This document shows, in pieces, positions 43,564 to 51,863 of a stretch of 64,000 nucleotides of DNA (position 1 is the stretch's first letter; each line of letters begins with the position of its first letter). A program made the translations under genes and the position numbers. The notes beneath the pieces are model-generated. The model was given only the letters and a program-made list of their open reading frames with translations. It was not told where the DNA came from and searched no databases. The stretch spans positions 1-64,000 of the forward strand of contig JAHDKO010000031.1 of the NCBI GenBank assembly GCA_018436855.1, read 5' to 3'. The stretch comes from Deltaproteobacteria bacterium (GTDB lineage Bacteria; Desulfobacterota; Desulfomonilia; UBA1062).

Positions 43564-44841
43564 ATGCAGGGTATATGGTACCTGAATGAACAATCCCTGT
43601 TCCTGAGGTTCGGCATCGCACTGCTCATCGGCATCCTCGTGGGCATGCAGCGGGAGTATGCCTTTGGCGAGCCGGAAAAGGAGCACGCCGCCGGTGTCCG
43701 CACCTTCGCGCTCATGGGGCTCATCGGCTGTGCATCGGCACTCGCGTCGGATTTTCTCAGTTCTCCGTGGCCCTTTGTGGCCGTTCTCCTCGTGCTTGGC
43801 GCGTTCTTCGCCGTTACGTACTTCGTAGACGCGTGGAAGGGGCAGGCAGGCCTCACCACGGAGGTGTCTGCCCTGATAACCGTCCTGATCGGGGCACTGG
43901 TCTACTGGGGAAAGATCAAGCTCGGCATCGCCCTGGGTGTGACCACCACGGTTCTGCTCTCCATCAAGCCCGAGATGCACCGGTTCGTCCGCCGTATGAC
44001 CCGGGCCGATCTCTATGCGGCGCTCAAGTTCGCGGTCATCACCGCCATCGTGCTGCCCATCCTGCCGAACGAGAACTTCGGACCGCCGCCGTTCGACGTC
44101 TTCAACCCCTTTGTCATATGGCTCCTGGTGGTCTTTATCTCGGGCATCAACTTCGTGGGGTATATCCTCATCCAGATACTGGGCGCTCAGAAGGGAATGG
44201 GGCTGACCGGGTTTCTGGGAGGCATTGCGTCCAGCACGGCCGTCACGCTGGGCATATCGCAGCAGAGCAGACGGGAACACGGCCTTGCCCGCCCGTTCGC
44301 CATGGCCCTGCTCATCGCCTGGACCGTCATGTTCGCCCGGCTCATCGTCATCGTGGCGGTGCTGAACCGGGACCTTGCCGCCCTGCTCTGGCGCCCGCTG
44401 ATCGTCCCGGTCCTGGTGGGCGCTGCGTACGCGTCTTTTCTCTTTGTCCTGCACAGGAGCGAGCGCACGCCGGAAATGAAGATCAAAAACCCGTTCGAGC
44501 TCTGGCCTGCCATCACCTTCGGTGCCATGTTCACCCTGATCCTTTTCGCGGCACAGGCGGCACAGATCTACTTCGGTGACAGCGGCATCTATATCACCAG
44601 CTTTGTCACCGGCCTTGCGGACGTCGATGCCATAACGCTCACTCTGGCCGAGCTGAGCCATTCAACTGCCGGGATCGCACCCGCCACGGCGGCCAGGGCG
44701 GTCGTGTTCGCGACCCTGGCCAATACCCTGCTCAAGGGCATGTTCGTCTTCGCCATCGGTTCGCCCGGGCTCAGACGCACGATCCTGCCTGGATTTCTCT
44801 TTCTCACGGGTTCGGTGGTCATCGCGGTGTTCCTGACCTGA
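43564..44841 (+). CDS. MgtC/SapB-DUF4010 membrane protein
   Basis: The 425-residue membrane protein has an MgtC/SapB N-terminal half (LLIGILVGMQREYAFG, then AAGVRTFALMGLIG, about 20-60) and a DUF4010 C-terminal half (FISGINFVGYILIQILGAQK near 195, and GITSFVTGLADVDAITL-like text near 355). About twelve spans are visible. The family is uncharacterised; MgtC itself inhibits F-ATPase and supports Mg2+-limited growth. GGGGGGAAAG precedes the ATG. It stands 37 bases... more exactly a short gap before the NAD(P)HX repair gene, without clear link. Confidence 0.88.
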   Translation: MQGIWYLNEQSLFLRFGIALLIGILVGMQREYAFGEPEKEHAAGVRTFALMGLIGCASALASDFLSSPWPFVAVLLVLGAFFAVTYFVDAWKGQAGLTTEVSALITVLIGALVYWGKIKLGIALGVTTTVLLSIKPEMHRFVRRMTRADLYAALKFAVITAIVLPILPNENFGPPPFDVFNPFVIWLLVVFISGINFVGYILIQILGAQKGMGLTGFLGGIASSTAVTLGISQQSRREHGLARPFAMALLIAWTVMFARLIVIVAVLNRDLAALLWRPLIVPVLVGAAYASFLFVLHRSERTPEMKIKNPFELWPAITFGAMFTLILFAAQAAQIYFGDSGIYITSFVTGLADVDAITLTLAELSHSTAGIAPATAARAVVFATLANTLLKGMFVFAIGSPGLRRTILPGFLFLTGSVVIAVFLT

Positions 44842-44977
44842 TCGGGACCGGCGGGAGACGCCGGGCGGCAGGGAGCCTGATTGAAAAATTCCATTTGTTC
44901 CGGTATTATATCATGCGGTGCATGTTTCTTCACCGTAAATGCGTGCGCATTGCCTGAGAAAGGCGGAGGAGGCGGTC

Positions 44978-46540
44978 ATGAAGGTAAGCAGTGTCGGTCA
45001 GATGCGGGCAATGGACGGCTCTGCCGTTACGACCTATGGAATAGCCGAGCCCCTCCTGATGGAAAACGCCGGACTGGCGGCGTGCACGGTCCTGGAAAGA
45101 GAGATCGGTCTCCGGGGAAAAACCTTCCTCGTGTTCTGCGGCGGGGGCAACAACGGGGGAGACGGATTCGTGGTGGCGAGGAAGATCCACTCGATGGGCG
45201 GTACGCCCCTGGTATTCATCCTGAGCGATCGCGGCAAGTACCGGGGCCCGGCAAAGGCCAACCTGGATATCCTGTCAAGGCTGCCCGTCACGGTTGCCGT
45301 GCTCGACTCTCCTCAGGACGCCCTCGATGCGCTTTCCCGATGTGACGGGGTTGTCGACGCCATGCTCGGCACCGGCATCGACCGGGAGGTGACCGGCCTC
45401 TACGCAGCGGTCATCGAGGCGGTCAACGAGAGCGTAAGTCCCGTGCTCAGCCTCGACATTCCATCCGGAGTCAACGGCGATACCGGCAGGATCATGGGCT
45501 GTGCAATAGCGGCGGATTTTACCGTGACCTTCGGGCTGCCCAAGATCGGCAACCTGCTCATGCCGGGCCATGCCCTGTGCGGCCGGCTCTGCGTCAGTCA
45601 CATCTCGTTTCCGCCCGAGCTCTACGACTCCGAATCCATCAAAATAGCGGTCAACGACCCGCCCGCCCTTCCCCCCCGTAATCCCGCGGGGTATAAGACA
45701 AGCTTCGGAAAGGCCCTCTTCATTGCGGGCGCGGCAGGCTATTACGGGGCACCCTACCTCTGTGCAATGTCCTTTCTCAAGGCCGGCGGAGGCTACTCCT
45801 GTCTGGCATGCCCCGAGAGCATCGTCCCCTTCATCGCATCCAAGGGCAGCGAGATCGTATTCTTTCCCCAGAAGCAGACCGCAGACGGGAGCATTTCGTA
45901 CGAAAACAAGGAAAACCTGATTGCACTGTCACAGGACATGGACGTCGTGATCATCGGACCCGGCCTTTCCCTGAACCAGGAGACCGCCCAGCTTGCGCGG
46001 GAGCTGACCGCCGCGATCGACAAGCCTGTGCTCGTCGATGCCGACGGCATCACCGCCCTGAGCAGGGATATCGACATCCTGAAGCGCAGATCCCCTACCG
46101 TGCTCACGCCCCATCTGGGCGAGATGGCGAGGATCACCGGCCTGGGCATAGCCCGGATCGATGCGGACAAGACAGGGGTGTTGACGGAAACGTGCAGGGA
46201 ACTGGGTTCCATCATCGTGCTCAAGGGTGCCAATTCTCTCATCGGGTATCCTGACGGCCGCGTGCTCATCAACGTGAGCGGCAACTGCGGGATGGCGACC
46301 GCTGGCTCCGGAGACGTGCTCACCGGCACCATAGCCGCCATGATGGGCCTGGGGCTCGATATCGAATCCGCCGCTGCCAAGGGGGTGTTCATTCACGGAG
46401 CAGCGGGCGATATCGCGGCAGCGGACTCGGGCCAGGACGGCATGACCGCGCAGGATATCCTCGAGCATCTTCCCGGGGCGCTCCAGATGGATCGTGAGGG
46501 CGGTTTCCGGGATCTCTATCCCGGAATCGACCTGGTATAG
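44978..46540 (+). CDS. nnr: bifunctional NAD(P)HX epimerase/dehydratase
   Basis: The 520-residue protein joins an N-terminal YjeF epimerase domain (about 1-215, with LLMENAG, GGGNNGGDGFVVAR and DAMLGTG) to a C-terminal ADP-dependent dehydratase of ribokinase fold (about 230-505, with GAAGYYGAP, LVDADGITAL, LTPHLGEMAR and AGSGDVLTG). It repairs hydrated NADH and NADPH by epimerising R/S-NAD(P)HX and dehydrating the S form at the expense of ADP. GGAGGAGG sets the ATG at 44978, not the upstream ATG at 44939. It is full length and intact. Confidence 0.95.
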   Translation: MKVSSVGQMRAMDGSAVTTYGIAEPLLMENAGLAACTVLEREIGLRGKTFLVFCGGGNNGGDGFVVARKIHSMGGTPLVFILSDRGKYRGPAKANLDILSRLPVTVAVLDSPQDALDALSRCDGVVDAMLGTGIDREVTGLYAAVIEAVNESVSPVLSLDIPSGVNGDTGRIMGCAIAADFTVTFGLPKIGNLLMPGHALCGRLCVSHISFPPELYDSESIKIAVNDPPALPPRNPAGYKTSFGKALFIAGAAGYYGAPYLCAMSFLKAGGGYSCLACPESIVPFIASKGSEIVFFPQKQTADGSISYENKENLIALSQDMDVVIIGPGLSLNQETAQLARELTAAIDKPVLVDADGITALSRDIDILKRRSPTVLTPHLGEMARITGLGIARIDADKTGVLTETCRELGSIIVLKGANSLIGYPDGRVLINVSGNCGMATAGSGDVLTGTIAAMMGLGLDIESAAAKGVFIHGAAGDIAAADSGQDGMTAQDILEHLPGALQMDREGGFRDLYPGIDLV

Positions 46541-46844
46541 GCAAAGGGAGGCGAAAAAAAGAACACTTGAATCCTTGTGCCCGGGATTGATAAAATGATA
46601 AACGGTTTCACGGTCCCATAACTGTATTCATGGCAGATCATCGAGAAATGCTGCCGGCATCGTGCGCATAAGCCATGCACGACACGATCTGCCCGTTGTT
46701 GATCCTGCAGGGGCTCTGGTGATCCGGTCGCTGGTTTTGTTTCTCATGTACTGAATTCGGGGGACATCAGGAAACGCCTGTCGATGTTCCTGATGTTCAT
46801 CGGCTCGTGGGGCCGCCTGGTAATTTTTTATGCTGGAGGCTGCT
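46541..46844. other. gap without a supported gene
   Basis: About 300 bases with low coding signal. It must hold the promoter of the methyltransferase gene. No repeat or terminator is evident. Confidence 0.45.
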
Positions 46845-47594
46845 ATGATGTTACGTGATCATATCCAGAAACAGGGGGAGGTTCTTTTTCGATACCGGGG
46901 TTACGTGCCCCTTTTCCTGGTTCCTGCGATCTTCTTCGTCCTGCAGGATTCCGAGTGGATAGAAAACCGGTTTGGGGATTTCGTCGATGATGTATACGAC
47001 TGGTGCTGCTTCGGGATCAGCGTGGCGGGTGTCGGACTGAGGGCGGCAACCGTGGGCTATGTTTCCCGGCGGACATCCGGCCGCAACACGAAAAAGGGCC
47101 AGGTAGCGGACGAGCTGAACACGACGGGGATGTACTCGATCGTTCGCCACCCGCTCTATCTCGCCAACATGATCATCATGGCCGGGTTTCTGCTCGCCAC
47201 CGGGAGCATATGGCTGATTGCAGTCTGCCTGCTGGCCTGTTGCCTGCATTACGAGCGGATCGCCTGTGCTGAAGAGTCTTTTCTTATGGAGAGATTTGGC
47301 GCACGATACCGGGCGTGGGCGGACAAGACCCCGGCGTTCCTCCCCCGTGCATCCCTCTGGGCGCCTCCCACCCGCGGGTTCTGCTGGAGGACCGCCCTGA
47401 AGCGTGAGTATCTGACTGCATTCGGGGTGATCGTGGCGTTCACCCTGCTGGACTATGCAGAGGACCTTCTGGCGCTGGGCCGCGTGGAGCTCGAGGCCGA
47501 AACGACAATCCTCTTTGCCTGTGCCTTCTTTGCGTTCCTGCTGATACGGTTTCTGCGCAAAAAAACCCGGCTGCTCCATATTGCCGGACGATGA
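46845..47594 (+). CDS. isoprenylcysteine carboxyl methyltransferase-like membrane protein
   Basis: The 249-residue protein has about six membrane segments and the PEMT/ICMT signature NTTGMYSIVRHPLYLAN (about 93-109) followed by ERFGARYRAWADKTPAFLP, which forms the S-adenosylmethionine site at the membrane. Bacterial members methylate lipids or small molecules, or have no known substrate. GGAGG stands before the ATG at 46845; the ATG at 46830 is an alternative. Two C-terminal spans follow the usual domain, so it is longer than minimal members. Confidence 0.82.
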   Translation: MMLRDHIQKQGEVLFRYRGYVPLFLVPAIFFVLQDSEWIENRFGDFVDDVYDWCCFGISVAGVGLRAATVGYVSRRTSGRNTKKGQVADELNTTGMYSIVRHPLYLANMIIMAGFLLATGSIWLIAVCLLACCLHYERIACAEESFLMERFGARYRAWADKTPAFLPRASLWAPPTRGFCWRTALKREYLTAFGVIVAFTLLDYAEDLLALGRVELEAETTILFACAFFAFLLIRFLRKKTRLLHIAGR

Positions 47595-48269
47595 GCACGC
47601 CCGCCGGGGCGGCGGCCGGCTCGGCGGAGCGACCCTTGGATGAATGCAGGCCGGCTTTTTTAAAAAGGTTGATACGCAAGGTTATGGCTGGGGCAAGATC
47701 GACAACCCCGTCTGTCACGGTTGTCCCATGCTGTACATGCACCGAAAAACAGGATGATCATCCCGTCCGCCAGGGTGTTCACGGGCTGCAGCCTCCCCCC
47801 TTTCGATCAATTTTTCATTTTTTTCTCATGATAGTCGTCCGGCCGGACGATAAGAGAGGTAACGAAAAAAATACTCTCTTCATAACAGCCAAGACGCTTT
47901 TTAGCTTCTTGGTTTTTTTTTGCCCCGGCATCAATCCCTTTATCATATGGTATGAACCAAAGGGGCAAGCCTTGGACCCTCTTCCGCCGCAAACGGCGGG
48001 GAATGTGACCCCACCTTCAAAGTCCTTCAACATGCGGACCTTAGAAGGAGGATTCAAGGCCGCCGATACCGTACAAGCCGTTTGTCAAGATCCCGCAGGA
48101 ACATTTTCCCGGCAAGACCGTCTCCGGAGCTTTCCCGGACCACCCATGCTATTGAGATCACTCATTCAAGGGGGATTATGTGTCTGAGGAGGCACTGATT
48201 CCCAATCCAGAGGGCCGGATGATCGGGCACTGCCCTTAGTTCGATCATTGTCCTGAAGAAAGGAATCTT
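47595..48269. other. long gap with several palindromes
   Basis: About 675 bases. It contains a perfect 16-bp palindrome TCGTCCGGCCGGACGA (47835-47850) and a hairpin CCGCCG-CAAA-CGGCGG (47984-47999), plus AT-rich tracts at 47810-47830 and 47865-47930. Open frames on both strands look non-coding. An unrecognised regulatory RNA for the following hydrolase gene is possible. Confidence 0.4.
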
Positions 48270-49058
48270 ATGATATCGCAGCGGTATTTCAATGGGATGC
48301 ATATGAGGATAAACAAAGCCCCCGCCCCGAGGGATACGATTTTTTATATCCATGGACTGGGCGAGTCTGGCCTGTGCCTCGAAAGCATCATGAACAACCC
48401 GCTCCTCAAGGGATTCTCCCACCTTTCAGCCGACCTGCCCGGTTACGGCAAGAGCCCGTGGCCCGAGGAACCCTTGAGCTTTTCCCGATATGCGGATCTG
48501 CTGGAAAAACACCTTGCTCTGCTGAATACCGGACAGGTCGTCCTCGTCGGGCATTCCATGGGCGGCGTTATCGGCACCCTGCTCTGCGAGCGTCATCCCG
48601 AACGCGCGCGGCTGTTCATCGATGTGGAGGGAAACGTCTCCCTTGAAGATTGCACCTTCAGCTGCATCATAGCGGCCCACGGCTTCGATGAATTCATGGG
48701 GAGCGAGTTCGGCCGGCTCCGCGACGAGATCTATGAAAGGGGCATCCGTGAGCGGGCACTGAGGTTGTATCATGCCGGACGCCTCATGTGCGACCCCCGG
48801 TCGATTTACGTGAACAGCCCCGAGCTCGTGAGTCTTTCCGAAAGCGGGGACCTTGCCGGGAGACTCGGGGCACTGAAGATCCCGGCTTCATATATCTGGG
48901 GCGATCCGGGCGGAACAGGAGAATACTCGCTCGGGCTGCTCCACGCGCAGGAAATCCCCCTGGCCTGCGTGCAGAACTCAGGGCACTGGCCCTTTGTCGA
49001 TCAGCCCGACGCATTTGCAGAAACCATTCTGGATATCATCGGCTGTTTTGAAAGATAG
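48270..49058 (+). CDS. alpha/beta-fold hydrolase
   Basis: The 262-residue protein has FYIHGLGESGLC (oxyanion loop, about 25-36), DLPGYGKSP, the nucleophile elbow GHSMGG (Ser about 95) and NSGHWPFVDQP with the catalytic His (about 237). The Asp of the triad is probably in the GDPGGT loop near 210. It resembles epoxide-hydrolase or haloperoxidase-like esterases; substrate unknown. AAAGGAAT precedes the ATG. A small unknown gene follows. Confidence 0.87.
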   Translation: MISQRYFNGMHMRINKAPAPRDTIFYIHGLGESGLCLESIMNNPLLKGFSHLSADLPGYGKSPWPEEPLSFSRYADLLEKHLALLNTGQVVLVGHSMGGVIGTLLCERHPERARLFIDVEGNVSLEDCTFSCIIAAHGFDEFMGSEFGRLRDEIYERGIRERALRLYHAGRLMCDPRSIYVNSPELVSLSESGDLAGRLGALKIPASYIWGDPGGTGEYSLGLLHAQEIPLACVQNSGHWPFVDQPDAFAETILDIIGCFER

Positions 49059-49115
49059 CAGTTGTCCCCGGTATCCGTCTGTCACCGGATACGCGAGAAG
49101 AGAGGATAACGAGTG

Positions 49116-49412
49116 ATGAAGGGGAAAAGGCTCATAAAACAAGGTCAGAAGATCCCGGTCAGATTCAGTCTCCGCGAGCGGGATCTGATCTGCGAGCACG
49201 TCTTTGCAGAGCCTGCTCTCACGGACCGTCTGAAGCTCACCCTTCTGGAGAGGGACAAGATCGTGGTCAAATATAGTCTGGATGAGCTCAACGGACTCTT
49301 GGAGTCGATCTCCGCAAAGGCGAACCATACCCCGGATGCGGGCCTGGAGAAAGAGCTCGACAGGATCTTTGATCATATCATCCAGATCTGCAACTCTTAT
49401 ACTGAGAAATAG
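49116..49412 (+). CDS. hypothetical protein, 98 aa
   Basis: A charged, mainly helical protein with no recognised family. It begins MKGKRLIKQGQKIPVRFSLR and contains KYSLDELNGLLESISAKAN and LEKELDRIFDHI, which could be an alpha-helical bundle. The ATG at 49116 (or GTG at 49113) is preceded by AGAGG. Codon use matches the region. It lies 57 bases after the hydrolase gene and converges with the LysE gene. Confidence 0.65.
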   Translation: MKGKRLIKQGQKIPVRFSLRERDLICEHVFAEPALTDRLKLTLLERDKIVVKYSLDELNGLLESISAKANHTPDAGLEKELDRIFDHIIQICNSYTEK

Positions 49413-49425
49413 GGCTTCGCCGGTG

Positions 49426-50040
49426 TCACGAGGCCATGAAACGAAGCGCGTCACGTGCAAGCACGAGTGCAAACAGCCACAAGAGGACTCCCAGGGCCAT
49501 CATGCACAGACGGTATGCCCTCCCCTGCAGCAGATGGCGCGTTCTCCCCGCCAGGAGGGATAGAACCACCTTTGCGCCGACGAGAGCCACATAGAACCCG
49601 GCAACGAACGATCCGGCCTTGAACACGCCTTCCTGGAACGCCCTGATCACCAAGGGCGATCCCACCGTCATCCAGAAAAGGTACGGATGGGGATTGAGCA
49701 GATTGGCGATCACCCCCTTTCTCAGCGACCGTATGCGTCCGGCTGCGCCTTCATGTGCGGCCTCGGGAGAAAAAAAGGTTTCATACCCCAGGTACGCGAC
49801 AAACCCGGCCCCGAGGAGCGAGATCATCCCCATGACCAGGGGAGACCCGGCCAGGCGGGCGATCACGAACAGCGACAAGATCACGATGGGCAGGTCGGTG
49901 ATCAGCGGCGCGAATGCGACCCGTATCCCCGCCCTGCTGCCGTGCCGCAGGGATTCGCTCAGAACGAGCGTGAGCAGGGGCCCGGGCGCGAGCCCGGCGG
50001 AAAGACCGAAAACAATCCCTGATACGAGATACGCAGCCAC
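49426..50040 (-). CDS. LysE-family exporter
   Basis: The 204-residue membrane protein has six hydrophobic segments and the LysE/RhtB start SGIVFGLSAGLAPGPLLTLV (about 7-26). LRKGVIANLLNPHPYLFW (about 105-122) is the family's second landmark. It probably exports amino acids. The GTG at 50040 is the assumed start, with GGGG shortly upstream. It converges with the small hypothetical gene, leaving 13 bases. Confidence 0.9.
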   Translation of the reverse strand: MAAYLVSGIVFGLSAGLAPGPLLTLVLSESLRHGSRAGIRVAFAPLITDLPIVILSLFVIARLAGSPLVMGMISLLGAGFVAYLGYETFFSPEAAHEGAAGRIRSLRKGVIANLLNPHPYLFWMTVGSPLVIRAFQEGVFKAGSFVAGFYVALVGAKVVLSLLAGRTRHLLQGRAYRLCMMALGVLLWLFALVLARDALRFMAS

Positions 50041-50166
50041 ACCGGCAACCCCTTTCTTTCCCTATATATTCACAAAGGCAGCCAGCGGACAAGCGTGGAT
50101 CTTCCGGCAGAAAACAATGTGACCGGATGCATCGCCTCATCGTCCTGCTATCGGACAAAACCGCAA

Positions 50167-50220
50167 GAGAAGAAATCTGAACCCGTCCCCGAAAAGAGAA
50201 GAAATGTGAACCCGTCCCCG
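50167..50220 (-). repeat. REP-like family B, two tandem copies
   Basis: Two 25-base copies (50167-50191 and 50196-50220) differ by one base in the middle (ATCTG versus ATGTG) and repeat with a period of 29. On the minus strand each reads CGGGGACGGGTTCA with an A/G-rich tail, and the element recurs as one copy at 15133-15159 in the opposite orientation. Confidence 0.7.
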
Positions 50221-50236
50221 ATTTGAGGAATATGCT

Positions 50237-50275
50237 TGATAATGAAAGTCTTCGATCTTACATTGAGCATTATCA
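50237..50275. promoter_or_regulatory. dyad in the UspA leader
   Basis: TGATAATG and CATTATCA form a perfect 8-bp inverted repeat with a 23-base spacer, ending 22 bases before the UspA start. It could be an operator for a dimeric regulator or a leader hairpin. Confidence 0.35.
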
Positions 50276-50297
50276 TGGTGTATTGAGAGGAGGATGC

Positions 50298-50729
50298 ATG
50301 TTTGAGACAATACTCTACCCCACTGATTTCTCGGATGTGGCCCAGAAGGCGCTCGTCTATATCGATCAGCTCAAGTCCGCCGGGACGAAAAAGGTGGTCA
50401 TCGTCCATGTCATCGACTCCCGGACCATGGACCTGCTCGTGTATGCCCCTACGAGCTACATGACCATCGAAAAAGACCTGCGGGAAGATGCGGAGAGCAA
50501 GATCGAGCTCATGAAAAAGCACCTGGAGAAGAGCGGGTTTTCCGTGAGCGTGCGGGTCGAGGTGGGGATACCCTCGAACAAGATCCTCAAGCTTGAAGAA
50601 GAGGAAGACGTCTCATTGATCGTACTGGGTTCCCACGGCAAGAGCAACCTCAAGGAGATGTTTCTCGGATCGGTCTCCGAAAGCGTCATCCGGACCGCCC
50701 GCAAACCCGTGCTCGTCGTGAAACGGTAG
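50298..50729 (+). CDS. universal stress protein, UspA family
   Basis: The 143-residue protein has the UspA start LYPTDFSDVAQKALVYI and the ATP-binding motif GSHGKSNLKEMFLGSVSE, which fits G-x2-G-x9-G-S/T. It likely binds ATP and supports survival under stress. GGAGG precedes the ATG at 50298; the frame extending back to 50223 is not needed. A family B repeat and a dyad lie just upstream. Confidence 0.93.
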   Translation: MFETILYPTDFSDVAQKALVYIDQLKSAGTKKVVIVHVIDSRTMDLLVYAPTSYMTIEKDLREDAESKIELMKKHLEKSGFSVSVRVEVGIPSNKILKLEEEEDVSLIVLGSHGKSNLKEMFLGSVSESVIRTARKPVLVVKR

Positions 50730-50768
50730 TCGTCAAACCGTGCTTGAGCGGATCGCTGAACGCCTTTT

Positions 50769-51838
50769 TCAGCCCCGGGGGTCCACGAGCCTGCCCAGGA
50801 ACAGGCCGGTTTTGTTCTCCCGGACGATGAACACGAAGGGGCGGTCAGCGGCGAAGGCCGCCACGGCCCCGGGTCCCTTGGTCATGACGGCCCCGGACCC
50901 AGCCGCTGCCTCGACGCCTTCTTCTTGCACCACAAGGCATGCCTTGTGAACTACTGCGGTGAGAACGAGGTTTTTCTGTACCGCGATTCCGGAGAAGTCC
51001 GCCTGCGGGGTAAAGGCCGTTTCCATCCCCATGACGCTCAGCGTATCGGCGAGCTCGTGTCCGTCTGCAACGGCGAACCAGGGGAGTGCCAGCTTCACCC
51101 TGGTTTCCGGTGATCCTGCGAGCCGGTCCAGTTGCCGTCCGAGCCCCTCGCGCAAGACATTTTCCTCGAGGGAGGCCAGGCCGGCGCCCTCACAAAATCC
51201 ACTGTGAACGCGCCCGCTCTACAGCACTGCTGCAGATAGTCCAGATACTGCCTGCGGTATTCGTTTCCCTCCTGCATCCACAAGGCATGGGCGATGTCCA
51301 GCGAACCGGCTGCGTCCCGATGGATGAGCCTCTGCCCGAGCGCGGAGATTGATCCACGAAGCTCGGTGCCGTTCTGATCGAGGTGGAGGGTCGATGCCAT
51401 CTCATCCCTGGTCCGCCCGCCTGCCCCGGCATGGACCATGGAAAGTACGGTTGTAACGCTTAAGGGCGAAAAAAGGAGATTGCCCGCGCGCGCCTTGAGG
51501 CAGGCGTACAGGTCGAGACCGAAAAGATTGCTGCTCTCCGCTGAACGGCTCACCCCTTCCGGGAGATCCGACCCGCTGTCCGATCCATCGCCCTGACCGT
51601 GGCGGGCGGCCCCCGGGGCCCTGCCGGCGTTCGGAGCCGCGCCCGGCAAAGACCCGTGATCGCACCCCTGCTCCACTGCCCTGCCCGTATCCCCGCAGCT
51701 CCACAAGACAGCGGCCCCCGGAGCAATGACGGCAATGCAGAGGAGCACCCTGATACAGGATGCACCTCTGATGTGTGCACGTCCGATGCATACCCCGGTG
51801 CGCATCCGTCGAAGAGGAGGTTCCTTTGTGCCCGGCAT
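50769..51838 (-). pseudogene. serpin (serine-protease-inhibitor family), broken by an internal deletion and frameshift
   Basis: Two open frames in different phases carry the two ends of one serpin. The first (from ATG 51838) has a signal sequence with lipobox-like VLWSC, a low-complexity linker and the serpin N-terminal half (SSNLFGLDLYACL, LLFSPLSVTTVLSMVHAGAG), ending at AFTVDF. The second, in another phase, begins EGAGLASLEENVL and continues through ADFSGIAVQ, the hinge EEGVEAAAGSGAVM with the reactive loop, and DRPFVFIVR. Compared with complete serpins roughly 115-130 residues (the central sheet) are missing between them, with a phase change at about 51190. The inhibitor is therefore not functional as written. 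It directly follows the clostripain gene. Confidence 0.8.
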
Positions 51839-51863
51839 CAAATACGGTCTCCCTGTTTCTTTA

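Noticed and set aside
42457-44661. 734-codon minus-strand frame opposite the HDAC and DUF4010 genes
   Set aside because: Composition is that of an antisense shadow and it spans two good genes and their gap.
47591-48187. 198-codon plus-strand frame in the gap after the methyltransferase gene
   Set aside because: It overlaps the upstream stop, lacks a ribosome site, and mixes T-run-encoded Phe stretches with unrelated text.
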